Source of the DNA: Algibacter mikhailovii
Lineage (GTDB): Bacteria > Bacteroidota > Bacteroidia > Flavobacteriales > Flavobacteriaceae
Direction of reading: 5' to 3'
Length of the DNA stretch: 64,000 nucleotides
Assembly (NCBI RefSeq): GCF_014651495.1
Contig: NZ_BMWZ01000005.1
Coordinates: 124,001-188,000, forward strand
Position numbers and translations under genes: made by a program. The notes below the pieces were generated by a model. That model saw only the letters and a list, made by a program, of their open reading frames with translations. It did not search any database and was not told the DNA's origin. Of this stretch, positions 28,331 to 38,396 are shown piece after piece. How positions within the stretch are numbered: the first letter of the stretch is position 1; the number at the start of each line of letters is the position of its first letter.

Positions 28331-30124
28331 ATGGATACCCCTGATTTAGAGATACAATTAAAAACCTTGCCTAGCCAACCTGGCGTCTATCAATATTATG
28401 ATAAAGATGGCGTAATTATATATGTTGGAAAAGCAAAAAATTTAAAGAAACGCGTTAGTTCTTATTTTACCAAGAACCACGATTATGGTAAAACACGGGT
28501 TCTTGTAAAAAAGATTGCCGATATTAAACATATCGTTGTTGCTACTGAAACGGACGCACTTTTATTAGAGAATAACTTAATTAAAAAATATCAACCACGG
28601 TATAATGTATTACTTAAAGATGATAAATCATACCCGTGGATTTGTATAAAAAATGAGCGTTTTCCGAGGGTGTTTTCAACCCGTCGGGTTTTTAAAGACG
28701 GTAGTCAGTATTTTGGGCCATATACCTCGGGAAAAACGGTTCATACCTTACTCGATTTAATTAAAGGGCTTTATAATTTACGCACTTGTAATTATGATTT
28801 GTCACAAGATAAAATTGAAGCTGGAAAATACAAAGTCTGTTTAGAATATCATTTAGGAAACTGTAAAGGACCTTGTGAAGGTTTTGAAACAGAAGAGGAA
28901 TACAATCAAAGTGTGAAGGCTATTAAGGAGATTTTGAAAGGAAATTTTAAGGACTCATTAGCTCAATTTAAAGGTCAAATGAAGCAGTATGCTGAAAACT
29001 TGCAATTTGAAGAGGCTCAAAAAATTAAGGAGAAAGTTGAAGTATTAGAAAACTATCAAGCGAGATCTACTATTGTTAATCCTAAAATAAGCAATGTTGA
29101 TGTGTTTTCAATTGTGAGCGATGAGAGCTATGGCTATATTAACTTTTTACAATTGTCTTACGGATCCATTATTCGATCGCATACTTTAGAGATTAAAAAG
29201 AAGTTGGATGAAACAGACGAGGCCTTGTTGGGTTTAGCAATTACTGAAATAAGGCAACGGTTCAATTCTAATTCAAAAGAAATATATCTCCCATTTAAGG
29301 TTGAATTAGGGGAAGGCATCAAAGTAACGGTTCCTAAATTAGGGGATAAAAAGCATATTCTTGATTTATCATTAAGAAATGCGAAATATTACAGAATGGA
29401 TCGATTCAAGCAAATGAAAATTGTTGATCCTGACAGACATGCTAATAGGATAATGGCCCAAATGAAGGCTGATTTAAGACTCTCAAAAGAACCTAGACAT
29501 ATAGAGTGTTTTGATAATTCAAATATTCAAGGAACACATCCTGTGGCTGCATGTGTCGTATTTAAAAATGGAAAACCAAGTAAAAAGGATTATCGCCATT
29601 TTAATATTAAAACCGTAGAAGGGCCGGATGACTTTGCTTCTATGGAAGAGGTAGTGTATAGAAGGTATAAGCGTTTGGTAGAAGAAAATCAGTCTTTGCC
29701 ACAGCTTATTATAATTGATGGTGGTAAAGGCCAATTATCTTCAGCATTAAAAAGCTTAGATGTACTTGAATTGAGAGGCAAGATTGCTATCATCGGAATT
29801 GCCAAACGTTTGGAAGAATTATTTTATCCAGATGATCCAATTCCTTTATATTTAGATAAGAAAAGTGAAACGCTCAAGATTATCCAGCAACTGCGTAATG
29901 AAGCGCACCGCTTTGGAATTGAACATCATAGAAATAAACGAAGTAAAACTGCGTTAAATACAGAACTTGAAACTATTCAAGGTGTAGGAGAAAAAACAGT
30001 TGTAGAGTTGTTAAGACATTTTAAATCTGCCAAACGGGTTGCTAATGCCAAATTAGATGAATTGGAAGGTGTTATTGGTGTTTCTAGAGCAGAAAAAGTA
30101 TATAATTATTATCATGAAAAGTAA
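28331..30124 (+). CDS. uvrC: UvrABC excinuclease subunit C
   Basis: This 597-residue nuclease makes both incisions in nucleotide excision repair. The N-terminal GIY-YIG domain has GVY (18-20) and YVG (31-33). A UVR segment lies near residues 210-245 (FEEAQKIKEKVEVLENY). The UvrC endonuclease domain includes HIECFDNSN and IIDGGKGQL. Helix-hairpin-helix repeats close the protein (IQGVGEKT and LEGVIGVS). Length is normal. The promoter carries the candidate SOS repeat described above. Confidence 0.97.
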   Translation: MDTPDLEIQLKTLPSQPGVYQYYDKDGVIIYVGKAKNLKKRVSSYFTKNHDYGKTRVLVKKIADIKHIVVATETDALLLENNLIKKYQPRYNVLLKDDKSYPWICIKNERFPRVFSTRRVFKDGSQYFGPYTSGKTVHTLLDLIKGLYNLRTCNYDLSQDKIEAGKYKVCLEYHLGNCKGPCEGFETEEEYNQSVKAIKEILKGNFKDSLAQFKGQMKQYAENLQFEEAQKIKEKVEVLENYQARSTIVNPKISNVDVFSIVSDESYGYINFLQLSYGSIIRSHTLEIKKKLDETDEALLGLAITEIRQRFNSNSKEIYLPFKVELGEGIKVTVPKLGDKKHILDLSLRNAKYYRMDRFKQMKIVDPDRHANRIMAQMKADLRLSKEPRHIECFDNSNIQGTHPVAACVVFKNGKPSKKDYRHFNIKTVEGPDDFASMEEVVYRRYKRLVEENQSLPQLIIIDGGKGQLSSALKSLDVLELRGKIAIIGIAKRLEELFYPDDPIPLYLDKKSETLKIIQQLRNEAHRFGIEHHRNKRSKTALNTELETIQGVGEKTVVELLRHFKSAKRVANAKLDELEGVIGVSRAEKVYNYYHEK

Positions 30125-30208
30125 ATTGCAATGACCATAACCATTTCATAATGTCCAGTTAATTATTTAGAAGTTTTCAAAACTCAATACATATAAAACT
30201 CAAAAAAT

Positions 30209-32452
30209 TTGAGAGTTAAAAGCGCCATACTAGTTCTATTTGTTTTTGCTTTGTTTACGGTACAAGCGCAAAACAAAACAGAAGCGCATAAACCAAAAGT
30301 AGGATTGGTTTTAAGCGGTGGTGGCGCAAAAGGTCTTGCTCATATAGGCGCATTAAAGGTTATTGATAGTCTGGGTATTAAGATAGACTATATTGCAGGA
30401 ACTAGCATGGGTGCCATAATAGGAGGTCTTTATGCTTCCGGATACTCTGGAAAGCAACTCGATTCTATTTTTCAAGTTCAAGATTTCGATATCATTATTA
30501 ATGACAATTTACCCAGAGTTTCAAAAACATCTTATGAACGGGATAGCGATGATAAATATGCTGTAAAATTGCCTTTTGATAATTATAAAATTAAGCTACC
30601 ATCGGCGCTTTCTAAGGGATACAATGTTTATAGTTTGCTTTTAGAGTCATTAATCCATGTTAATCAGATTAATGATTTTGATAAATTACCAATCCCATTT
30701 TTCTGTATTGCTACCGATGCAGAAACAGGATCTCAAATTGTTTTAGATCAGGGGGATTTAGCAAGGGCTATATTGGCTAGTGGAGCGCTTCCGTCGGTGT
30801 TTCAGCCTGTCATGATTGAAGATCAACTATTAATTGATGGCGGAGTTGTTAATAATTATCCAGTGGATGAATTAAGAGCTAAAGGTATGGACGTTATTAT
30901 TGGTGTTGATGTTCAGGATGGTCTTAGAAATCGTGAAGCGTTGGCTTCAGCTCCTGAGTTGTTAATCCAAATCAATAATTTCAGAACCATCCAAGACATG
31001 AAATTAAAAGCCCAACAAACAGATATTTATATTAAGCCAAATATAGAGGATTTTAATGTCGTTTCTTTTAGTGATGGCGATCAGATTATTAAGAATGGGG
31101 TAGCAGCAACAAAAACACAGGTAGAGGCGCTAAGTACTTTGCCCCGTAAAACAAAAAATGATACGCTTTCAAATTTAAGACCAAGACGTATTGATAGCCT
31201 TAAGATAAATCATGTGCATTTAAAAGGTATTGATAAGTATACAAGAGCATATGTTTTAGGAAAGCTAAAAGTGAAAGGCTATGAAACCCTTAGTTATGAA
31301 AAAATTAGAGCAGGGATGGATCGCCTAGAAGCTACCAATAATTTTGATAACATAAAATATGAGTTTATAAAAACTGAAGACAACAGTGGTTATGATATAA
31401 ACGTTTATGTTAAAGAAACGAATCAGAATTTATTTTTGAAACTCGGTATACATTATGATGACCTCTATAAAAGCGCGGCGCTGGTTAATGTTACAAAAAA
31501 AAGATTGTTTTTTAAAAATGATGTTGCATCATTTGATTTTATTCTTGGGGATAATGTCAGGTATAATTTTGAATATTTAATTGATAGGGGATTTTATTGG
31601 AGTATTGGTTTAAAATCAAGGTATAATCAGTTCGATAAGAACATTAATACGCAGTTATTAATTGATAATCTCGTGCGTTTTGATGCAGGCGGAGTAAATA
31701 AGATAGATGTTAAGCTCAAAGATTTTACCAATCAGTTTTATGTACAGACATTATTTATGCGAGATTTTGCATTAACCATGGGACTTGAGCACAAGAATCT
31801 TGAATTGAATACGGAGACTATTTCAGAGGATGATTCGGGAAATAGGATAAAGTTTGAAAATACAAACTACCTCAGTTTGTTTGGTAATATGAAATTGGAC
31901 ACCTATAATAACAAGTATTTTCCCAAAAGAGGGGTTTATCTCAATGGAGATTTAAACATCTATTTGTTATCCTCAAGTGAAGGGAAGGATTTTAATAATT
32001 TTTCAATAGCTAAGGCAAATATGGGGTATGCTTTTAGCGTGCATGATAAACTGGCATTTAATTTGCAAACAAGCGGTGGTTTCAAAATTGGGAATAGTAC
32101 TACTGCAGCTTTAGATTTTGCTTTGGGTGGCTACGGTAGTGATCTAATTAATAACTTCATTCCTTTTGTGGGATATGATTTTGTGTCTTTAATTGGAAAT
32201 AGTTTTGTGAAGGCGAGCGCCGTGGCTGACTATGAGATTTTTAAAAAACATCATATTACTTTAGAAGGCAATTGGTCTAATGTAGAAGATGATATTTTTG
32301 AAACTGGAGAGTGGTTTACATTACCAGATTATAGAGGTTATGCCTTGGGTTATGGTTTAGAGACGTTTTTAGGACCTATTCAAGTAAAATATAGTTATTC
32401 CCCAGAGCAAAAGGAGAGTACTTGGTTTTTTAATCTGGGCTTTTGGTTTTAA
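30209..32452 (+). CDS. Patatin-like phospholipase with C-terminal outer-membrane (BamA/TamA-like) barrel
   Basis: This 747-residue protein starts at a TTG and has a signal peptide ending in TVQAQ. The patatin domain has the oxyanion loop GGGAKG (37-42), nucleophile Ser66 in GTSMG, and Asp210 in DGG. A POTRA-like stretch (about 330-400) and a beta-barrel surface-antigen domain follow, ending in an aromatic FWF. This layout matches autotransporter-like patatins such as PlpD. It is probably an outer-membrane lipase that displays or exports its own domain. Confidence 0.9.
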   Translation: MRVKSAILVLFVFALFTVQAQNKTEAHKPKVGLVLSGGGAKGLAHIGALKVIDSLGIKIDYIAGTSMGAIIGGLYASGYSGKQLDSIFQVQDFDIIINDNLPRVSKTSYERDSDDKYAVKLPFDNYKIKLPSALSKGYNVYSLLLESLIHVNQINDFDKLPIPFFCIATDAETGSQIVLDQGDLARAILASGALPSVFQPVMIEDQLLIDGGVVNNYPVDELRAKGMDVIIGVDVQDGLRNREALASAPELLIQINNFRTIQDMKLKAQQTDIYIKPNIEDFNVVSFSDGDQIIKNGVAATKTQVEALSTLPRKTKNDTLSNLRPRRIDSLKINHVHLKGIDKYTRAYVLGKLKVKGYETLSYEKIRAGMDRLEATNNFDNIKYEFIKTEDNSGYDINVYVKETNQNLFLKLGIHYDDLYKSAALVNVTKKRLFFKNDVASFDFILGDNVRYNFEYLIDRGFYWSIGLKSRYNQFDKNINTQLLIDNLVRFDAGGVNKIDVKLKDFTNQFYVQTLFMRDFALTMGLEHKNLELNTETISEDDSGNRIKFENTNYLSLFGNMKLDTYNNKYFPKRGVYLNGDLNIYLLSSSEGKDFNNFSIAKANMGYAFSVHDKLAFNLQTSGGFKIGNSTTAALDFALGGYGSDLINNFIPFVGYDFVSLIGNSFVKASAVADYEIFKKHHITLEGNWSNVEDDIFETGEWFTLPDYRGYALGYGLETFLGPIQVKYSYSPEQKESTWFFNLGFWF

Positions 32453-32691
32453 CGGTTTACCTTTCGTGGTAATAATACTGAACATATAAAAGGCTAAACA
32501 ATAAAATAAATTTTCCGATATTTGTGTCAATATGAATCTTTTCTGGAAAGACTTATTAGCATATCTTCATTATCTCATCAAGAGAAATCCTGAGTGAGTA
32601 TACTTTTTGTATCTTTAGAAGTATTAGCTATTTAGACTGTTAAAACCTGTTTTTTATAGCCAATAATAATTAATTTTTAAAATAAAAAAGT

Positions 32692-33846
32692 ATGCCTTTT
32701 TATCATAAATTAGGAAACATTCCACATAAGCGTCATACCCAATTTAGGAAGCCAGACGGCAGTTTATACTATGAACAATTATTTGGGACCATTGGTTTTG
32801 ATGGTATGTCAACAAATAGTTATCATGAGCAACGACCAACTCAAGTTAAATCTATAAAAAAACAATATAGTATTGCTCCTAAAATTGCCTTAGCCAATAA
32901 TATTAAATCATATCGTTTAAAAGGCTTTCAAATAAATCCTGAAGAGGATTATTTAGATAGTCGAAAAACGGTTTTAATCAATAGTGACTGTGCTATCATT
33001 TTAGCAGCACCCAGGCAATCAACACAAGATTATTTTTATAAAAATACAGATGCCGATGAACTTTTATTCATACATAAGGGTACTGGAAAATTAAGAACCA
33101 TGCTAGGTAATCTGGATTTTAAATATGGTGATTATTTACTAATACCAAGAGGAATTATTTATAAAATTGATTTTGATACAGCAGATAATAGGTTGTTTAT
33201 AGTAGAATCTCGTAGGCCTATATATACACCAAAACGCTATAGAAATTGGTTCGGCCAATTATTAGAGCATTCCCCGTTTTGCGAACGCGATATTAGAAGA
33301 CCTCAAGAATTAGAAACCAATAACGAATCAGGCGAGTTTTTAATCAAAGTAAAAAAGCAGGATGATATTATAGAAATGATTTATGCCTCACACCCCTTTG
33401 ATGTCATTGGGTATGATGGTTATAATTATCCTTATGCGTTTTCTATTCACGATTTTGAACCTATTACGGGCCGTGTACATCAACCGCCACCGGTACATCA
33501 AACATTTGAAACAGACGCATTTGTGGTATGCAGTTTTGTACCTAGACTTTATGACTACCATCCGTTGTCTATCCCTGCGCCATACAATCATAGTAATATT
33601 GACAGTGATGAGGTGTTATATTATGTAGATGGTGATTTTATGAGTAGAAATGATGTTGAAGCAGGTCATATATCATTGCATCCAGCAGGTATACCGCATG
33701 GCCCGCACCCCGGGGCTACAGAGCGGAGTATTGGTAAAACTAAAACCGAGGAATTGGCGGTGATGGTAGATACATTTAAGCCACTAATGCTTACGGAAGA
33801 AGCTTTGGCAATAGCCGATGAAAATTATCATAAATCATGGTTGTAA
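32692..33846 (+). CDS. hmgA: Homogentisate 1,2-dioxygenase
   Basis: This 384-residue cupin-fold iron enzyme opens the homogentisate ring to maleylacetoacetate in tyrosine degradation. The conserved regions are GRVHQPPPVHQTFE (261-274), YNHSNIDSDEVLYY (around His300/Glu307) and HPAGIPHGPHPGATE (His336 region), which hold the likely iron ligands. It is shorter than the human enzyme (445). hpd, which makes its substrate, lies 216 bases downstream. Confidence 0.95.
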   Translation: MPFYHKLGNIPHKRHTQFRKPDGSLYYEQLFGTIGFDGMSTNSYHEQRPTQVKSIKKQYSIAPKIALANNIKSYRLKGFQINPEEDYLDSRKTVLINSDCAIILAAPRQSTQDYFYKNTDADELLFIHKGTGKLRTMLGNLDFKYGDYLLIPRGIIYKIDFDTADNRLFIVESRRPIYTPKRYRNWFGQLLEHSPFCERDIRRPQELETNNESGEFLIKVKKQDDIIEMIYASHPFDVIGYDGYNYPYAFSIHDFEPITGRVHQPPPVHQTFETDAFVVCSFVPRLYDYHPLSIPAPYNHSNIDSDEVLYYVDGDFMSRNDVEAGHISLHPAGIPHGPHPGATERSIGKTKTEELAVMVDTFKPLMLTEEALAIADENYHKSWL

Positions 33847-34062
33847 TAGTATTTTGATTGGCATCTACTTTTTATAATAGTTTATTTGCCCTATAGACCT
33901 TTAAAGACTTATTTGATGGCTAGAAATAAACTAAATACAAGATGTCAAAGTTGCAATAATTACAAAAAAAAGAATCTTATTTCAACGCGGTTTGACAATC
34001 ACGAATTATCTTTTTTTGATAAAAAAGCACCCTAATAGGATAGCAATTAATAAATAGACAAA

Positions 34063-35223
34063 ATGAGTAAAGATATAAAATCAGTAAACTACGGTTTAGA
34101 AAAAATATTTGAAGGTGCGCAAGATTTTTTGCCGCTTTTAGGAACGGACTATGTCGAGTTCTATGTAGGTAATGCCAAACAATCGGCGCATTTTTATAAA
34201 ACAGCATTTGGTTTTCAGTCCTATGCATATAAGGGGTTGGAGACAGGTTCAAGGGATCAGGTCAGTTATGTCTTGAAACAAGATAAAATAAAACTGGTAT
34301 TAACAACACCGTTAAATAGTAAATCCATAATAAATAATCATCTTGTAAAACATGGCGATGGGGTAAAGGTAATTGGTCTATGGGTTGAAGATGCAAGAAA
34401 GGCATACCAAGAAACCACTTCAAGAGGTGCTAAATCATATATGGAACCTGTCGTAGAAAAAGATGATCATGGTGAGGTGGTTAGAGCAGGCATTTATACT
34501 TATGGTGAAACGGTGCACATATTTGTGGAACGTAAAAATTATAATGGTTGTTTTTTACCGGGCTTTAGAACTTGGAAATCTGATTACAACCCAAAACCTA
34601 CAGGGTTAAAATTTATAGACCATATGGTAGGCAATGTAGGTTGGGGTCAAATGAATACATGGGTAAAATGGTACGAGGATGTTATGGGTTTTGAGAACTT
34701 TTTGTCTTTTGATGATAAGCAAATTCATACCGAGTATTCTGCCTTAATGAGTAAGGTGATGAGTAACGGTAATGGGCGGATCAAATTCCCCATAAATGAG
34801 CCAGCAAAAGGTAAAAAGAAATCGCAAATTGAAGAGTATCTAGATTTTTACGAAGGGGCAGGAGTACAACATATTGCTGTAGCCACTGATGATATCATTA
34901 ATACGGTATCTCAATTACGGGAACGTGGCGTAGAGTTTTTGTCAAAACCGCCAGAGGCTTATTATCAAGCTGTACCGGGGCGCTTGGAAGAACATAGCCA
35001 TGAATTAAGAGAGGATATTGAACGTTTAAAAAGTTTAGGTATTATGATAGATGCCGATGAGGAAGGCTATTTATTACAGATATTTACAAAGCCCGTGGAA
35101 GATAGACCCACGTTGTTTTTTGAGATTATTCAGCGTATGGGAGCTCGTGGCTTTGGTGCCGGAAATTTTAAGGCTTTGTTCGAGTCCATTGAAAGAGAGC
35201 AAGCCAATAGAGGGACTTTATAA
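34063..35223 (+). CDS. hpd: 4-hydroxyphenylpyruvate dioxygenase
   Basis: This 386-residue iron enzyme converts 4-hydroxyphenylpyruvate to homogentisate, the substrate of HmgA just upstream. It has two VOC-type domains. The expected iron ligands are His187 (FIDHMVG), His270 (VQHIAVAT) and Glu354 (LFFEIIQR), all in place. The C-terminal helix GARGFGAGNFKALFESIE is typical. Its 5' gap is long enough for its own promoter. Confidence 0.97.
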   Translation: MSKDIKSVNYGLEKIFEGAQDFLPLLGTDYVEFYVGNAKQSAHFYKTAFGFQSYAYKGLETGSRDQVSYVLKQDKIKLVLTTPLNSKSIINNHLVKHGDGVKVIGLWVEDARKAYQETTSRGAKSYMEPVVEKDDHGEVVRAGIYTYGETVHIFVERKNYNGCFLPGFRTWKSDYNPKPTGLKFIDHMVGNVGWGQMNTWVKWYEDVMGFENFLSFDDKQIHTEYSALMSKVMSNGNGRIKFPINEPAKGKKKSQIEEYLDFYEGAGVQHIAVATDDIINTVSQLRERGVEFLSKPPEAYYQAVPGRLEEHSHELREDIERLKSLGIMIDADEEGYLLQIFTKPVEDRPTLFFEIIQRMGARGFGAGNFKALFESIEREQANRGTL

Positions 35224-35394
35224 CTTTTTTAAAATTCAAATAATGATACGTTTTCTATAAATTCTAACAGAACTATAACATTCATAAATAACGCTAGTTC
35301 AATTAAATTTATATTTTTGGAATGGTAATTGTAATTCTTGGTAAAAACAATAAATTGTAATTAAAAGAGTTCATTAGGAATTACCCAGGCTATT

Positions 35395-36177
35395 ATGAGA
35401 AAAAAACTGCTAATTTTTTGTCTTACATTTTCCTTGCAATTGGTTTTTGCACAACAAGAATCCTCCTTTGGTGCAGGAGAATGGTTTAAATTCAGAATGA
35501 GTTACAGCAGTTGGCTTAAAGCGGGTAACGCTACACTTCATGTGAAAAATGCTAAACTTGGTGATAAGGACGTATATCATGTGGTAGGCAAAGGTTGGAC
35601 CACAGGCATGATAAAATGGTTTTTTAAAGTGAAAGATCGTTATGAAACTTATTTTGACAAAGAAACCATCCTGCCTTATAAATTTGTTAGAAATATAGAT
35701 GAAGGAGGACACACCAAAGATATTGTTATTAATTTCGATCAAGAAAATAATAGGGCGGTCATAAATAACAAAAAGAACAATTCCGTTAAAATAATAGATA
35801 CCAAACCTAATATTCAGGATATGGTTTCTACGTTTTATTATTTAAGAAATAATCTAGATATTAAAAGCCTTAAACCAGGAGATGAAGTTAGAATTGATAT
35901 GTTTTTTGATGAAGAAAATTACGGATTCAAACTTAAATATCTTGGAGAAGAGGTCATTGAGACAGAATTTGGTACCATTGAATCCATAAAATTCCGACCA
36001 TATGTGATGGCTGGACGGGTCTTTAAAGAAGAAGAAAGTTTAACATTATGGGTATCCAAAGATAAAAATAAAGTACCTTTACGTATTCAGGCAGATTTGG
36101 CTGTAGGGTCTTTACGAGCTGACTTAGAGGCTTATAAGGGTTTGAAGTATCCCTTTGAAATTGTGGTTAAACATTAA
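35395..36177 (+). CDS. DUF3108 domain protein, exported
   Basis: This 260-residue protein has a signal peptide ending in LVFAQ. The body matches my recollection of DUF3108 (FGAGEWFKFRMSYSSWLKAGN at its start, beta-rich throughout). It is presumably periplasmic. No function is established. It precedes the tryptophan dioxygenase gene by a few bases and is probably cotranscribed with it, the M23 peptidase and pgi. Confidence 0.85.
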   Translation: MRKKLLIFCLTFSLQLVFAQQESSFGAGEWFKFRMSYSSWLKAGNATLHVKNAKLGDKDVYHVVGKGWTTGMIKWFFKVKDRYETYFDKETILPYKFVRNIDEGGHTKDIVINFDQENNRAVINNKKNNSVKIIDTKPNIQDMVSTFYYLRNNLDIKSLKPGDEVRIDMFFDEENYGFKLKYLGEEVIETEFGTIESIKFRPYVMAGRVFKEEESLTLWVSKDKNKVPLRIQADLAVGSLRADLEAYKGLKYPFEIVVKH

Positions 36178-36181
36178 CGAT

Positions 36182-37099
36182 TTGAGTGCTAAACTTTCCA
36201 AAAAACTAAAAGATAAATACGAAGCTATTCACCAAGATGTGGAAACGCATTTGGAAGGGTTATTGCACAGTAAGCCAATTAATTATTGGGATTATATACA
36301 AACAGATGCGCTTTTAAACCTTCAAGTACAGCGTACTGTTTTTCCAGATGAGAAGGTGTTTATCATGTATCATCAGATTTCTGAATTGTTATTCAAAATG
36401 ATTTTAAGTGAAATAGAGCAGGTTGCAAAATCTACTAGCTTAGATACGCATGTTTTTACAGATAAGATAATGCGTGTTAGCAGATATTTTGATGTACTCA
36501 CCTCGTCTTTTAGTATTATGAAAGACGGTATGGATGTTGAGCAATACAATAAATTTAGAACAACTTTAACTCCGGCCAGTGGTTTTCAAAGTGCACAATA
36601 TAGAAAAATTGAGTTTGCATCTACAGAGCTAATCAATCTTATTGATAATAGATTTAGGAAAACTATAGATAGAAATTCATCTTATGAACATGCCTTTGAA
36701 CACTTATATTGGCAGGCAGCAGGAAAAGATTATAATACGGGTAAAAAGACTTATACTTTAACAGCTTTTGAGGAGCGCTATAAGGAAGAATTTATTAGAT
36801 TTACCAAATTTTATCAAACGAACAATTTGTGGAGCAAATTTAAAGGGTTACCTAGTGATGCTCAAACAAATAAGGATTTGATAAAGGCCATGCGACATTA
36901 TGATTTTACGGTCAATATAAAATGGGTTATGGCACATTATAATACAGCAAATCATTACTTAAATATTGGTGGTGAAACGGCTGAAGCAACTGGAGGAAGT
37001 GAGTGGGTAAAATACATGCACCCTAAATATCAAAAAAGGATTTTCTTTCCAGATTTATGGACAGAGCAAGAAATAGCAGCGTGGGGAACAAATATATAG
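36182..37099 (+). CDS. kynA: Tryptophan 2,3-dioxygenase
   Basis: This is a haem enzyme that opens the tryptophan indole ring to N-formylkynurenine. Family segments are NYWDYIQTDALLNLQ, MYHQISELLFKMIL, LTPASGFQSAQYRKIE and EATGGSEWVKY. I chose the TTG at 36182 (MSAKLSKKLK...), which lies just past the DUF3108 stop. An upstream TTG at 36155 would overlap that gene. From 36182 it has 305 residues. Its 3' end overlaps the next gene by 43 bases. Confidence 0.93.
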   Translation: MSAKLSKKLKDKYEAIHQDVETHLEGLLHSKPINYWDYIQTDALLNLQVQRTVFPDEKVFIMYHQISELLFKMILSEIEQVAKSTSLDTHVFTDKIMRVSRYFDVLTSSFSIMKDGMDVEQYNKFRTTLTPASGFQSAQYRKIEFASTELINLIDNRFRKTIDRNSSYEHAFEHLYWQAAGKDYNTGKKTYTLTAFEERYKEEFIRFTKFYQTNNLWSKFKGLPSDAQTNKDLIKAMRHYDFTVNIKWVMAHYNTANHYLNIGGETAEATGGSEWVKYMHPKYQKRIFFPDLWTEQEIAAWGTNI

Positions 37100-38394
37100 T
37101 ATTAATAGTATTAGCCGTTTTATTTGCGGCATGTAAGAAGGACTTAAAGGAAGAAGTCATCGTTGTTGAAGAGGTTGAAGTTGAATTACCTCCGGAAAAT
37201 ATTGAATTTGGATTCAACCTAAATGACTATGTTGTAAAACGAGATACCATAAAAAGAGGTGACAGCTTTGGTGTTATTTTAGAGAGAAATAAAGTGGGTT
37301 ATCCTAAAATATTTCATATTGCGGAAAAGGCAAAAGATACTTTTGATATAAGACGTTTACAAGTCGGGAAACCCTATACGTTATTATGCTCTAAAGATTC
37401 TTTAGAGTTGCCACAATCGTTTATTTATCAGCCTAATTTGGAAGAATTTGTGGTTATCAATTTCAAAGATTCCATACACGCCTACAAAAGTAAAAAACCT
37501 ATTACTTATGTCGAAAAAATTGCAACGGGTGTCATAAATAGCAGCATTTCATTAACCTTAGAGGAGAAGGGACTAAGCCCACGATTAGCCTATAAGCTTG
37601 CCGATGAGATTTATGCTTGGACCATAGATTTTAGAAGGTTACAAAAAGGAGATCGTTTTAAAGTGATATATACAGATAAATACATTGATGATAGTATTTA
37701 TGCTGGGGTTCATGATATTAAGGCGGCCTATTTTGAACATAATAAAGAACCTTTTTATGCTTTTGAATTTATGACAGATTCAGTTAAGGAGATAAAAGAT
37801 TACTTTAATGACGAGGCTAAAAACTTGAGGCGGGCCTTTTTAAAAGCACCGGTTAAATTTAGTAGAATTTCTTCAAGATATAACTTAAAAAGGCGCATTG
37901 CCGTCTATGGTTACAAAGTAAGAGCTCATAAGGGTACTGATTTTGCGGCACCTATAGGTACCCCAATCATGGCTACTGCAAATGGTACTGTGACAAAATC
38001 TGAAAGACGCGGTGGCAATGGTAATTATGTGAAAATTAGACATAATGCGACCTATGAAACCCAGTATTTGCATATGAGAAAACGCAATGTCAAGGTTGGC
38101 CAATTTGTAAAGCAAGGCGATGTTATTGGATGGGTTGGTATGACCGGAAATACTGGAGGACCACATGTATGTTATCGTTTTTGGGTCAATGGAAGACAAG
38201 TTGATCCGTTTAGACAGAAATTGCCGGAAGCAAAGCCTATTTCAGATTCTTTAAAAACAGAATATCTTTATTTTATTCAGCCAATAAAACAACAATTGGA
38301 TGATATTAACTTTTTAGAAGACGTTTTTGAAGATCAAAATCAACCAGAACACTTAATAAAACAAAACAATAATCCTATTTCATATAACGATTAA
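37057..38394 (+). CDS. M23-family peptidoglycan endopeptidase-like lipoprotein
   Basis: This 445-residue protein has a lipoprotein signal ending at Cys26 (LFAACKKD). A GTG at 37081 is a possible shorter start. The C-terminal LytM-type domain has zinc ligands His291 and Asp295 (HKGTDFAA) and His339 (YLHM). The HxH motif is changed to His370-Val-Cys372 (GGPHVCYRF), so the third ligand would be Cys. It probably cleaves or senses peptidoglycan crosslinks. It overlaps the dioxygenase gene by 43 bases, and pgi starts 3 bases after it. Confidence 0.88.
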   Translation: MDRARNSSVGNKYIVLIVLAVLFAACKKDLKEEVIVVEEVEVELPPENIEFGFNLNDYVVKRDTIKRGDSFGVILERNKVGYPKIFHIAEKAKDTFDIRRLQVGKPYTLLCSKDSLELPQSFIYQPNLEEFVVINFKDSIHAYKSKKPITYVEKIATGVINSSISLTLEEKGLSPRLAYKLADEIYAWTIDFRRLQKGDRFKVIYTDKYIDDSIYAGVHDIKAAYFEHNKEPFYAFEFMTDSVKEIKDYFNDEAKNLRRAFLKAPVKFSRISSRYNLKRRIAVYGYKVRAHKGTDFAAPIGTPIMATANGTVTKSERRGGNGNYVKIRHNATYETQYLHMRKRNVKVGQFVKQGDVIGWVGMTGNTGGPHVCYRFWVNGRQVDPFRQKLPEAKPISDSLKTEYLYFIQPIKQQLDDINFLEDVFEDQNQPEHLIKQNNNPISYND

Positions 38395-38396
38395 TC

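Noticed and set aside
33977-34062. Full -33/-7 promoter before hpd
   Set aside because: A TTTG and a TATCTTTT word are present but only 12 bases apart, too short for the usual spacing of about 19.
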